From Lewinellaceae bacterium (GTDB lineage: Bacteria > Bacteroidota > Bacteroidia > Chitinophagales > Saprospiraceae), in the NCBI GenBank assembly GCA_020636105.1, contig JACJYL010000001.1:4092001-4156000 (forward strand): 64,000 nt of DNA. The letters run 5' to 3'. The translations under genes and the position numbers were made by a program. The notes under the pieces are model-generated. The model was not told the origin of the DNA. It saw nothing but the letters and a program-made list of their open reading frames with translations, and did not search any database. Positions 1 through 8,536 of this stretch are shown in pieces. Within the stretch, counting starts at the first letter, position 1. The number at the start of each line of letters is the position of its first letter.

Positions 1-2736
1 GGCCAGGAAGCTGGAATGAGGAAGCGACTTAAATTCTTCGACAAAGACACCATCGACTGGTCCAGTGAATGGTACCTCCCGTTTTACAAACAACTCAACC
101 AGTTAAAAGCAGAAAATCCCGCCCTGTGGAACGGCAACGCCGGAGGCTGGATCAAAAAAATCCCTAATGATAAGGAAGATTATGTCATCTCTTTCAGCCG
201 GGAGCAGGGCAATAATAAAGTCGTGACCATCATCAACCTTTCGGGCGAAGAGCAATTGACTACCGTTCAGGTGGGTGCGAATGAAGGCATTTACAAAGAG
301 TACTTTACGGGCGAGTCAAAGGTTTTAACCAAGCGTACGAAAATCAAACTTACTCCCTGGCAATACCAGGTACTTGTTTTTGAAAAAGAAGCACCTACCC
401 ACGACAGGAGTTTTCAATCCGCAGAAAAATTACCCGATGGTATCCGAATCGCCACTTCTGACGGAACCATTGATATGACCGCTTTTTCTGAAAGCACCCT
501 GCAGGTGGTCTTTACCCCGGTAGGAGAAGAAAACCCTCCGTCCTATGCCATAGACGGCCATCCGTCCAAAGTCAGGGATGATTACCGGGAGGATGCCAAC
601 TCCATCTTTTATGAAACGGATGGCATCAGTGTGACCATCAATAAATCGCCTTTCAACATTTCGTATAGTTACAAAAACAAACCGCTGTTTTCCGAAGAAA
701 AAGGATATTTTGACAATGGCGTTTACAAAGGATTCCGTTTTAACCTGGACGAAACTGAAAAACTGACCGGCGGCGGCGAGCGCGTTTTAGGCATGGATCG
801 TCGCGGGCACCGGTTACAGTTGTACAACAAAGCCAGTTATGGCTTCGAGACCCATGCGGACCTGATGTATTATTCTCTACCCATCGTCATTTCCTCCAAA
901 AAATATATGGTCATTTTTGACAACGGGGCAAATGGCTGGATGGATCTCGGCGCTACGGAAAACAATATCCTTTCCTTTGAAGCCGTCGGAGGGCGAATGA
1001 GTTATCTCATCGCCGCAGCGGATGAATGGGGCAAGCTGGCCGGCAACTACACCAGCCTTACCGGCCGTCAGCCCATGACCCCGCGCTGGGCCCTGGGAAA
1101 CATTGCCTCCCGAATGGGGTACCATTCCCAAAAACAAGTGGAAAGCGTGGTCGATAAATACCTGGAAGATGATATTCCTCTGGATGCCATCGTTTTGGAT
1201 CTTTACTGGTTTGGCAAGGAATTACAAGGCACATTAGGCCGGCTTGAATGGTATCGCGATTCCTTCCCACAGCCCGAGAAAATGATGGCCGATATTAAAG
1301 CAAAAGGAGTCAAAACCATTTTGATTACCGAACCTTTCATCATTAAAAACCAGGGGTATTATGATTACGTGGTAAAAAATAAACTGGCCGGGCTCAACGC
1401 AAAAGGCGAGCCTTACCATTATGACTTCTACTTTGGGAACACCCTTCTGCTCGACATCTTTAAACCCGAAACGCGCCAATGGTTTTGGGATATTTACAAA
1501 AGACATACGGCCTCCGGCGTGGATGGCTGGTGGGGTGATTTAGGAGAACCTGAAGTGCATCCGGCAGACCTGCTTCACGTAAACGGGCGTGCCGACGATG
1601 TGCACAATCTTTACGGTCATGAATGGGCGAAAACCATCTTTGACGGCTTTGCAAAAGATTTTCGTAACAGGCGGCCTGTCATCCTCATGCGGTCCGGATT
1701 TGTGGGATCACAGCGATACGGCATGTTGCCCTGGACAGGAGATGTCAATCGCAGTTGGGGCGGTTTCAAACCCCAGGTAGAACTGGGCATCACCATGGGC
1801 ATGCAAGGGTTGGGTTATACCCATTCAGACCTGGGCGGTTTTGCGGGAGATTACAAAGATGCGGAGCTGTACCGGCGCTGGTTGCAATATGGCGTTTTCC
1901 AGCCCATCTACAGAACTCATGCGCAGGAAGAAGTACCGGCCGAACCCATCTATTGGGACGATGCCACGAAAAATAATGTAAGGCGATACATCAAACTTCG
2001 TTACGCTTTGATGCCTTACAACTATACCCTCGCTTATGAAAATGCCACCACTGGCCTGCCGATGATGCGGCCATTGTTCTACATGGAAGACCGTCCGGAA
2101 TTGTTCAATGAAAAGGATACCTATCTCTGGGGCGACAATTTCCTCGTCAGCCCCGTCACAGAAAAAGGAGCTAAAAAACAGCGTATCTATTTCCCGAAAG
2201 GGGCCCGCTGGTTCGATTTCTGGAATGGCAAAACCTATGAAGGCGGACAGGAAATTAATTTCGACATCGATCCTGAGAACACGCCGGTTTTTGTCAAAGC
2301 AGGTTCCTTCATTCCGATGGTACCTGTGTTTCAAAGTATGAAGGATTATACTTCTGAAAAACTGTCCGTTCACTACTATCATGATGATAGTATAACCAAA
2401 AGTGATGGTTTTATGTACGAGGATGACGGGGAAACCAAAGAGGCTTATTTCAAAAAGATGTATGAGATCATTCGCTTCGATTCTTATTTCAGGGGCGGCA
2501 TTTTGCAGCTTTCATCCAAAACAGAAGGGTTTGATTACAAGGGCAAACCGGAAAGTAGGGAAGTGACTTTTGTGGTACACAACGTGAAAACAAAACCAGC
2601 ATCGGTGACAATTGGCGGGCAGAAGCTGACGGTAAAAGTTACCGGAACGGATGGAGCCATCTGGGATGAAAGGGCCGGATTGTTGAGTGTTACCGGAAGA
2701 ATGAAAGAAAATTTAGTCTGTGAAATTCAGTTTTGA
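1..2736 (+). CDS. GH13/GH31 fusion alpha-glucosidase, 5' truncated by window edge
   Basis: Hydrolyses alpha-glycosidic bonds, probably in starch- or glycogen-type glucans. The frame is open from base 1 (GQEAG precedes the first Met at 16), so the gene starts outside the window. Counting from that Met, residues 1 to about 135 match the end of a GH13 alpha-amylase: GQEAG and FFDKDTIDW motifs, then the C-terminal beta domain ending in LTPWQYQVLVFE. From about 140 comes a complete GH31 enzyme: N-terminal beta-sandwich, barrel start near PMTPRWALG, nucleophile Asp508 in WWGDLGEP, acid/base Asp576 in WTGDVNRSWGG, then C-terminal beta domains. GH13 and GH31 parts in one chain suggest a double-activity enzyme, although the GH13 catalytic residues are not visible here. 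A partial copy lies near 21.1-21.5 kb. The GH31 assignment is firm; the substrate is inferred. Confidence 0.88.
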   Translation, partial: GQEAGMRKRLKFFDKDTIDWSSEWYLPFYKQLNQLKAENPALWNGNAGGWIKKIPNDKEDYVISFSREQGNNKVVTIINLSGEEQLTTVQVGANEGIYKEYFTGESKVLTKRTKIKLTPWQYQVLVFEKEAPTHDRSFQSAEKLPDGIRIATSDGTIDMTAFSESTLQVVFTPVGEENPPSYAIDGHPSKVRDDYREDANSIFYETDGISVTINKSPFNISYSYKNKPLFSEEKGYFDNGVYKGFRFNLDETEKLTGGGERVLGMDRRGHRLQLYNKASYGFETHADLMYYSLPIVISSKKYMVIFDNGANGWMDLGATENNILSFEAVGGRMSYLIAAADEWGKLAGNYTSLTGRQPMTPRWALGNIASRMGYHSQKQVESVVDKYLEDDIPLDAIVLDLYWFGKELQGTLGRLEWYRDSFPQPEKMMADIKAKGVKTILITEPFIIKNQGYYDYVVKNKLAGLNAKGEPYHYDFYFGNTLLLDIFKPETRQWFWDIYKRHTASGVDGWWGDLGEPEVHPADLLHVNGRADDVHNLYGHEWAKTIFDGFAKDFRNRRPVILMRSGFVGSQRYGMLPWTGDVNRSWGGFKPQVELGITMGMQGLGYTHSDLGGFAGDYKDAELYRRWLQYGVFQPIYRTHAQEEVPAEPIYWDDATKNNVRRYIKLRYALMPYNYTLAYENATTGLPMMRPLFYMEDRPELFNEKDTYLWGDNFLVSPVTEKGAKKQRIYFPKGARWFDFWNGKTYEGGQEINFDIDPENTPVFVKAGSFIPMVPVFQSMKDYTSEKLSVHYYHDDSITKSDGFMYEDDGETKEAYFKKMYEIIRFDSYFRGGILQLSSKTEGFDYKGKPESREVTFVVHNVKTKPASVTIGGQKLTVKVTGTDGAIWDERAGLLSVTGRMKENLVCEIQF

Positions 2737-2780
2737 TGGAGGGTAAAATGGCTTTTTTGGGGAAAGATCTATCCTTGAAT

Positions 2781-2839
2781 TTGTTAAAATACAAACGTAT
2801 TTTTACATTAATATTGTTAAAATACAAACGTATTTTTAC
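2781..2839. promoter_or_regulatory. Tandem 26-bp direct repeat, each unit an inverted repeat (candidate operator)
   Basis: Two identical 26-bp copies (2781-2806 and 2814-2839) are spaced by a 33-bp period. Each contains the inverted repeat AAAATAC-AAAC-GTATTTT (7-bp arms, 4-bp spacer). The pair lies about 165 bp upstream of the hemolysin III gene and downstream of the GH31 stop codon. Paired identical dyads are typical of repressor or activator sites, but no regulator gene is adjacent, so the role is inferred. Confidence 0.45.
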
Positions 2840-3002
2840 GAAATTGATCTCTCTTCCTCTTTATCTCGTTCATGAATTTCGGAGATTTTTATAAAGTGTC
2901 CAGCGGTAAATAAATTATTTAAACAGGCCATTTTTACAATTAATCCCAGGGCAAACCGTTTTTACTGCTGAGCAAAAAACGGAGTCAAAAACAAAATCTA
3001 AT

Positions 3003-3644
3003 ATGGCCGCCATTCAATCAAAAACATACGCCCCCAAAGAAGAACTTTGGAACGTCATCACGCACGGTTTTGGCCTTTTATTAAGCATAGGAGCCCTGGT
3101 GATCCTGGTGGTTTATGCAAGCCTTTATCAATCCATTTGGCATATCGTGAGCTTTAGTATTTATGGCGCCAGCCTGGTCATTTTGTATTTTGCTTCCACG
3201 ATTTTTCACGCTTCAAAGCATCCCAAATGGAGGCTGCGTCTAAACGTCTTCGACCATTCTGCGATATACCTTTTGATTGCCGGAACCTACACCCCGCTTT
3301 TGCTGGTCACTTTACGAGGGCCCTGGGGCTGGAGTCTATTCGGTGTAGTTTGGGGGCTGGCTGTCGTTGGTATCATCTTCAAGTTGTTTTTTACAGGAAG
3401 GTTTGATAAGGTCAGTACACTGGCTTATGTGATCATGGGTTGGTTAGTCCTGATTGCCATCTATCCACTGATCATGCGACTTGCCGTACCGGGTTTGATC
3501 TGGCTTTTGATTGGGGCCATTTTTTATTCGGTTGGAGCCATTTTTTACCTGCGGAACAAGATGGCATTTAACCACACCATTTTCCATATTTTCGTTTTGC
3601 TGGGCAGTGTCAGTCACTTTTTTTGCATTTTCTTTTATGTTTGA
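3003..3644 (+). CDS. trhA: Hemolysin III / PAQR family membrane protein (TrhA-like)
   Basis: A 213-aa integral inner-membrane protein with about seven hydrophobic segments. It carries the signature residues of the hemolysin III (YqfA/TrhA) branch of the PAQR superfamily: HGFG near residue 24, ASTIFHAS near 66, FDHSAIYLLIAGTYTP near 83, and the C-terminal HTIFH...SVSHFF. The conserved Ser, Asp and His residues form the metal site known in PAQR proteins. Family members affect membrane energetics and lipid homeostasis in bacteria; haemolysis itself is poorly supported. The gene stands alone, with 266 bp upstream that hold a tandem dyad repeat. Length is normal for the family. Confidence 0.88.
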   Translation: MAAIQSKTYAPKEELWNVITHGFGLLLSIGALVILVVYASLYQSIWHIVSFSIYGASLVILYFASTIFHASKHPKWRLRLNVFDHSAIYLLIAGTYTPLLLVTLRGPWGWSLFGVVWGLAVVGIIFKLFFTGRFDKVSTLAYVIMGWLVLIAIYPLIMRLAVPGLIWLLIGAIFYSVGAIFYLRNKMAFNHTIFHIFVLLGSVSHFFCIFFYV

Positions 3645-4241
3645 TTTTTGTCGGGATTAAAATATATAAAATCAAAAAACGTCAATCGGGGCAGAAACAG
3701 CCTGTTCATGGAAATGATCCCGATTTTGCCCACTAAAATGAATACTCTGGTTGCCATATCATGTTTCAGCCCGTGGTTCATGCTTTTAACATCCTGTTTC
3801 CGTGCTTACCCAATCTTTCGTCGAAAATACAATAAAATACGGGTTGCTTTTTCGATAAAAAAAAGGTAATTTATGGTTCTGTTTTAATGAGTCTGAAATA
3901 GTCTCTTTTATTTGATACAGAATGATGCCCCCGCCCTTCCGACACCCGGTCGATCCAGGATAGAACAATCAGGACGAATTTATTCCTGGGAACATCCATT
4001 GTAAAGTAATTCATTCTATTACTCAACAGCGCCCAATTTCATACCCATCTTGACATCAATTCCCCCCGGCTCAAATGTACCGTTGTCAAAATAGTTTTTA
4101 AAGGGGGATTATGAATATTCGAACGGTATTGTTGTTGATAATTCAAAGCGTTAAAAAAACGCTTAAGGATATAATTCTATCAACCGGTGTGCAGAGCGGT
4201 GGCATTGGGTGCCGCTGCTGGCAGCCATAAATCCTGATCTA
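3645..4241. other. 597-bp intergenic region with a possible gene remnant
   Basis: No convincing intact gene. On the minus strand an open stretch of about 52 codons (4176 down to a stop at 4019) reads like the end of a protein (...NYFDNGTFEPGG...MKLGAVE), without a start or recognisable family, so it may be a 3' remnant. A small hairpin AAGCGTT/AACGCTT is at 4146-4164. The short plus-strand frame at 3648-3869 has no coding character. Confidence 0.35.
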
Positions 4242-7200
4242 ATGAAACGGCAACTTTCCATTATTTTTACCGGTATTTTTTTGACTTTTTTCTTTTGCTC
4301 TTATGGGCAGGTGCCCCAGAGCATCAATTACCAGGCTGTTGTCAGAGACAATGATTTCATTCCCGTCACCGATCAACTGGTAAGTCTCCGGATTAGTATT
4401 CTTCGGGAATCACCCGGAGGAGATCCTGTATATATTGAGTCGCACCAGGTCAATTCCAACAGTTTCGGTTTGATAAATTTAAAAATTGGTGAAGGAGAGA
4501 CCGTATCCGGTACCTTCACTGCTATCGACTGGAGTGCTGACGAATTCTTTTTAAAAATCGAGCTTGACCCTGAGGGAGGGAACAACTTTTTACCAATAGG
4601 AATCAGCCAGTTGATTTCCGTACCTTATGCATTACATGCGCAAACGGCCGAATTTGTGGACGATGCCGATGCGGATCCGGCAAATGAAATACAGACATTG
4701 TCGTTTAATATCAATAACAATGAATTGTCCATTTCAGGAGGAAACACCATTACCATTCCTTCCGGCGGCACGGATGCCGACCCTGATCCGACCAATGAGA
4801 TACAGACCCTTTCCAAAACAGGAAATAGCATCACGCTTTCGCTGAATGGTGGCACGGTCACTGACGAAGTAGATGATGCCGACCCCGACCCGAGTAATGA
4901 GATACAGACCCTTTCCAAAACAGGGAATAGCATCTCGCTTTCGCAGAATGGGGGCTCGGTCACCGATGAAGTAGATGACGCCGACCCCGATCCGGTCAAT
5001 GAAATCCAGACCCTTTCCAAAGCAGGGAATACCATCACGCTTTCGCAAAACGGCGGTTCCGTTATGGATGAGGTAGATGATGCTGATGCGGACCCCGACA
5101 ACGAAATTCAAACCCTTTCCAAAACAGGGAATAGCATCACGCTTTCGCAAAATGGCGGTACTGTCACAGATGAAGTAATTGATGCGGATGCGGATCCCAC
5201 CAACGAAATTCAAACCCTTGGCCTAAATGGCAACATCCTCAGTATTACCAACGGGAACAGCGTCAGTCTGAACGCAACGACACCCTGGATCAGCTTTGCC
5301 AATGGCATATATTACGACCAGGGAGAAGCCTGGGTCGGTAATGCAGGAATGGCACCGGGTTTAAAAATGACGCAATCCGGGATGAGTGTTTTGGGCACCA
5401 GCAACACCTCCTCTTTGACCACCACCGCATTGCTCCTTGAAGAAGGAGGAGCCATGCGAGCCAGGTTATCTACCGGACTTATGGAGTTTTGGGATGGTAC
5501 CGGGCAATATACCACTGCTATTGGAGGTTTTCCTGGATTCATGGGAACTTATTACGGGGGCAATCCGGTCAGCGCCATAGGACTGAATGCAGGAAATTCA
5601 GGAGCGATAGGACTTTATAACCCTTCAGGTAATTTAAATGTCAACATCACCAGTGTTGTCGGACAACCGGATGCCGGCCTGATAGACGTCAACTTTAACG
5701 GAGCCGTCCGTGCCAGGATGTCCGCCAATAGTGAAGACGCCGGGTATTTTTATTCCTATGGCCCTTCCAATATTTACAATACCTACCACGGTTACGTGGC
5801 AGGATATCCTAACATCGGGGCATTTTACGCTGCACAAAATGGCAATCTCAGGTCAAAAGTGACAAGCAACCTGGAAGACGCTGGAGAGATCATAACTTTC
5901 GGTCCTTCTTCCGAAAATGTCAAAATAAGCAATCCTCCGGGACTGCCCCAGACAGGTAAAATAGCGCTGTATCACTTGAATAAATTGACCAGTGTTCTAT
6001 CCATCGATGCTCAAAATGATGCAGGAGCTATGGCCACTTACAACCCTTCAGATGACCTGAATGTCATGCTTTCTACCTACGCGCCGGCCTCACCGGACCA
6101 GGGAGCTGTCCGGGTCTTTGGCGACGGAGTTGAAAAGGTTGCTTTACTGGCAAAGGACGACGGCACCGGTGCTGTCGAGGTCAGGGGCCCCGCATCGGAA
6201 ACGATTGTCAATATTGGAGCCGACTCGACTGACCCTGAAAGCGGTAAAATTGAAGTGCTCAATGACTATGATGCAAAAGTGACCCTGAGTGTTACCAATG
6301 AGGGAGCGGGGGCTTTGACTTCAAAAGGGCTGGCAGGAAATAAAACCGTGGAAATCACCCCTCCTCTCGGCCAGCCGAATGCCGGAGGGTTAGGGATTTA
6401 TAGCCCTATGGGCAATGTCAATATTCAGATGGGGGTCACTTTTAATGATCCGGAAGCAGGTACTATCGGAACATTCAAGGATGGATTCCTGGTCAACCTG
6501 TTAGACCTTAATCCCGGCAATGCAGGGACCTTCAGCACCTATGGACCCTATGGAAGTCTAAAAACCCTCACCTCTACTTCGACCTTTAATGAGGCGGGCA
6601 CCTTCCAGACCTACCACAACAATATGGCGTTGACAGACCTGACTACCAGTAATGCCAATGGAGGGTATATCCTTACCTACCTCAACCAACTTCCAATGAC
6701 TCATCTCACCCACAACGGCGCCGGCGCCGGCGGATTGTGGCTGGCTAATTCCAACAATTTCTATGACGTTACACTGACAACAAATAACGACCCAAGCAAC
6801 ACGGGCGGAATTCTCCAGCTGTTTAAAAACGGCAACGAAAAACTGAAACTGACAACGAGTACCAATGTCGGCATCATACAGGCAAAGGGGGCGGCAGGAC
6901 AACTCATCACAGATATTTCCAGCCCTAACGGGGATGATAACAGCGGTTGCATCACCCTTTACCATATGGGTTCCATCAGAACTATGGCCTGTAGTAATCA
7001 GGATAATGGTGTGATCAAGACCTATGATGACATCTGGCTGGAAAACGTCAACATCAACGCCCTGGCCTCCAATACCAGCCATGGGTATATTTCGGTCAAT
7101 GACTTCAACGGTATCCCCCAGGCCGGGGCTTATGTGGATGCAGGCGGGCAGGGGATCGTATTTGGTGATGTCAAAAGCTTCCGGATGCCGCATCCCGAAA

Positions 7201-7631
7201 AAGCCGGCAAGGAAATATGGTATGCAAGTGTGGAAGGCCCTGAGGCGGCGGCTTATGTTCGGGGTACGGGAACCCTGATAGGTGGAAAAGTGACCGTGCA
7301 ATTCCCTGATCACTTCCGCCTAGTGGCGAACCCTGAAACAATGACCGTAATGATGACTCCTCTTTCCCCGGAATCCAAAGGGCTGTGTGTCACCGGAAAA
7401 ACCGAAAACGGATTTACGGTTCAGGAATTATGGAAAGGCAAAGGCAATTACGATTTCGACTGGGAAGTAAAATGTGTTCGTAAAGGATATGAAGATTTCA
7501 GGGTTATCCGGGATATGGATGAAGCAGCTCCGGCACCAACTCCTTTGCCCAAAAAGATGGACACTGCCGATGGAGGATTGCCCCAACCGGCAGCCACACG
7601 GGAATCCCATCGTCCTGTTAAAATGAATTGA
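4242..7631 (+). CDS. Secreted fibre-like protein with 34-aa repeats and beta-helical shaft
   Basis: 1129 aa from the Met at 4242, which starts a clear signal peptide (MKRQLSIIF...CSYGQ); the in-frame Met at 4209 would add an unlikely 11-residue leader. Residues about 20-145 form a globular N-terminal domain. Residues about 150-340 hold five to six repeats of 34 aa (102 bp) around DADPDPxNEIQTLSKTGN and NGGxVTDEVDD, acidic enough to bind calcium. Residues about 370-960 repeat short Gly/Asn-rich strands (EDAG, YGPS, NPSG), as in trimeric beta-helical shafts of phage tail fibres. The C-terminus (PHPEKAGKEIWYASVEGPEAA...) matches the tail-fibre-like end domain common in Bacteroidota. Forty-six bp separate it from the next T9SS gene, suggesting an operon. 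Likely a surface fibre; the ligand is unknown. Confidence 0.7.
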   Translation: MKRQLSIIFTGIFLTFFFCSYGQVPQSINYQAVVRDNDFIPVTDQLVSLRISILRESPGGDPVYIESHQVNSNSFGLINLKIGEGETVSGTFTAIDWSADEFFLKIELDPEGGNNFLPIGISQLISVPYALHAQTAEFVDDADADPANEIQTLSFNINNNELSISGGNTITIPSGGTDADPDPTNEIQTLSKTGNSITLSLNGGTVTDEVDDADPDPSNEIQTLSKTGNSISLSQNGGSVTDEVDDADPDPVNEIQTLSKAGNTITLSQNGGSVMDEVDDADADPDNEIQTLSKTGNSITLSQNGGTVTDEVIDADADPTNEIQTLGLNGNILSITNGNSVSLNATTPWISFANGIYYDQGEAWVGNAGMAPGLKMTQSGMSVLGTSNTSSLTTTALLLEEGGAMRARLSTGLMEFWDGTGQYTTAIGGFPGFMGTYYGGNPVSAIGLNAGNSGAIGLYNPSGNLNVNITSVVGQPDAGLIDVNFNGAVRARMSANSEDAGYFYSYGPSNIYNTYHGYVAGYPNIGAFYAAQNGNLRSKVTSNLEDAGEIITFGPSSENVKISNPPGLPQTGKIALYHLNKLTSVLSIDAQNDAGAMATYNPSDDLNVMLSTYAPASPDQGAVRVFGDGVEKVALLAKDDGTGAVEVRGPASETIVNIGADSTDPESGKIEVLNDYDAKVTLSVTNEGAGALTSKGLAGNKTVEITPPLGQPNAGGLGIYSPMGNVNIQMGVTFNDPEAGTIGTFKDGFLVNLLDLNPGNAGTFSTYGPYGSLKTLTSTSTFNEAGTFQTYHNNMALTDLTTSNANGGYILTYLNQLPMTHLTHNGAGAGGLWLANSNNFYDVTLTTNNDPSNTGGILQLFKNGNEKLKLTTSTNVGIIQAKGAAGQLITDISSPNGDDNSGCITLYHMGSIRTMACSNQDNGVIKTYDDIWLENVNINALASNTSHGYISVNDFNGIPQAGAYVDAGGQGIVFGDVKSFRMPHPEKAGKEIWYASVEGPEAAAYVRGTGTLIGGKVTVQFPDHFRLVANPETMTVMMTPLSPESKGLCVTGKTENGFTVQELWKGKGNYDFDWEVKCVRKGYEDFRVIRDMDEAAPAPTPLPKKMDTADGGLPQPAATRESHRPVKMN

Positions 7632-7677
7632 TGGACATTTTTTAAATCTTCCGCATAAATAATTTAAAACTACAGCC

Positions 7678-8160
7678 ATGCGAAGTACTATCACAATTAT
7701 CCTGATTTTTGTGGGTGTCATTTTTTCCAAAGCCCAGTTTCTGACACCCGTGGTGATCAGTGGGGCAGGATCTGATGGCAATGCAGGGGATTACCATCTT
7801 ACCTGGACCCTTGGTGAAGTGGCAATAACCTCCCACATACAACCGGATGTAACCTTATTACAGGGTTTTCACCAACCGGAATACATCATCACCCAGTTGG
7901 TTGAAGGCCCGGAAAAAGATTTCAAAATACTGGTCTATCCAAACCCGGTGTCTGATTATATTAATATTGAGGTAACGGGAATAAAGAACCCGTTGAAGTT
8001 TGAAATGTACGATTTAGTCGGACTCCTGATCATGAAAGAAGAACTTGAAAATCCTTTCACAAGGATCAATATGGCCACGATTCCCGACGGAGCATATTTG
8101 TTCAGGATCAGGAGTGATCTGGATATCATTTCAGGGGTTTGGCGCATCCTCAAATTTTAG
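7678..8160 (+). CDS. Small T9SS type A sorting domain protein
   Basis: 160 aa with a signal peptide (MRSTITIILIFVGVIFSKAQ), a short mature region (VISGAGSDGNAG...LTWTLGEVA...GFHQPEY) and a C-terminal type A sorting domain (VYPNPVSDYINIEV ... DGAYLFRI). Such proteins are exported across the outer membrane by the type IX system. It follows the fibre gene by 46 bp, is probably cotranscribed with it, and ends before a strong terminator. Pairing of a fibre gene with a tiny T9SS partner suggests that the small protein anchors or caps the fibre; this is inference. Confidence 0.75.
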   Translation: MRSTITIILIFVGVIFSKAQFLTPVVISGAGSDGNAGDYHLTWTLGEVAITSHIQPDVTLLQGFHQPEYIITQLVEGPEKDFKILVYPNPVSDYINIEVTGIKNPLKFEMYDLVGLLIMKEELENPFTRINMATIPDGAYLFRIRSDLDIISGVWRILKF

Positions 8161-8210
8161 AGACCAGTAGCTGTTCAACAACGTGATTTTTAATAATGAA
8201 CAGGAGTCTT

Positions 8211-8249
8211 CCCTGATTTTGGCATAGACCAAAATCAGGGATTCTTTTT
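8211..8249 (+). terminator. Rho-independent terminator after fibre operon
   Basis: Perfect 12-bp stem CCCTGATTTTGG / CCAAAATCAGGG with loop CATAGA, followed by ATTCTTTTT. It sits 50 bp after the stop of the small T9SS gene. Confidence 0.9.
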
Positions 8250-8536
8250 GCAATTGGTCGATTTTTAATTCTTCCGGCATAGAAAAACGACCTTATTGAT
8301 TTCGGGGCTGAAATCATTAACTCGTAAACCGCAATTTAGGTTAATTGCCCAAAATGTCCGGTTTTTATCCAAATATGTCCGGTTTTTGGCCTCCCGTATA
8401 TCCCATCTTTGCGGCAGCATTTAAACGACTAATAAACAACCGGTTTACCATAAGAGTGACCATCTAGCCGGGTATACCAGGTAGTCAGGTTGATCATATC
8501 TCAGTTGTAATGTACATGTAAACAAAGAAAATAAAA
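8250..8536. other. Remainder of the intergenic region before the 2291-aa gene
   Basis: After the terminator the region holds the 21-bp-period direct repeat at 8355-8388 and otherwise no recognisable gene. The sequence between the repeat and the start codon is presumably promoter and leader. Confidence 0.4.
8355..8388 (+). promoter_or_regulatory. 21-bp-period direct repeat, candidate HTCS operator
   Basis: TGTCCGGTTTTT occurs at 8355 and again at 8376, exactly 21 bp apart (two helical turns), with ATCC between and GGCC after. It lies 182 bp upstream of the 2291-aa gene. A closely similar site is next to HTCS gene 1 (20583-20617). Direct repeats with two-turn spacing suit AraC-type DNA-binding domains, which end both HTCS proteins here. 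Function inferred. Confidence 0.5.

Noticed and set aside
3648..3869. 73-codon ORF after the hemolysin III gene
   Set aside because: No ribosome site, composition unlike a protein, no recognisable motif.
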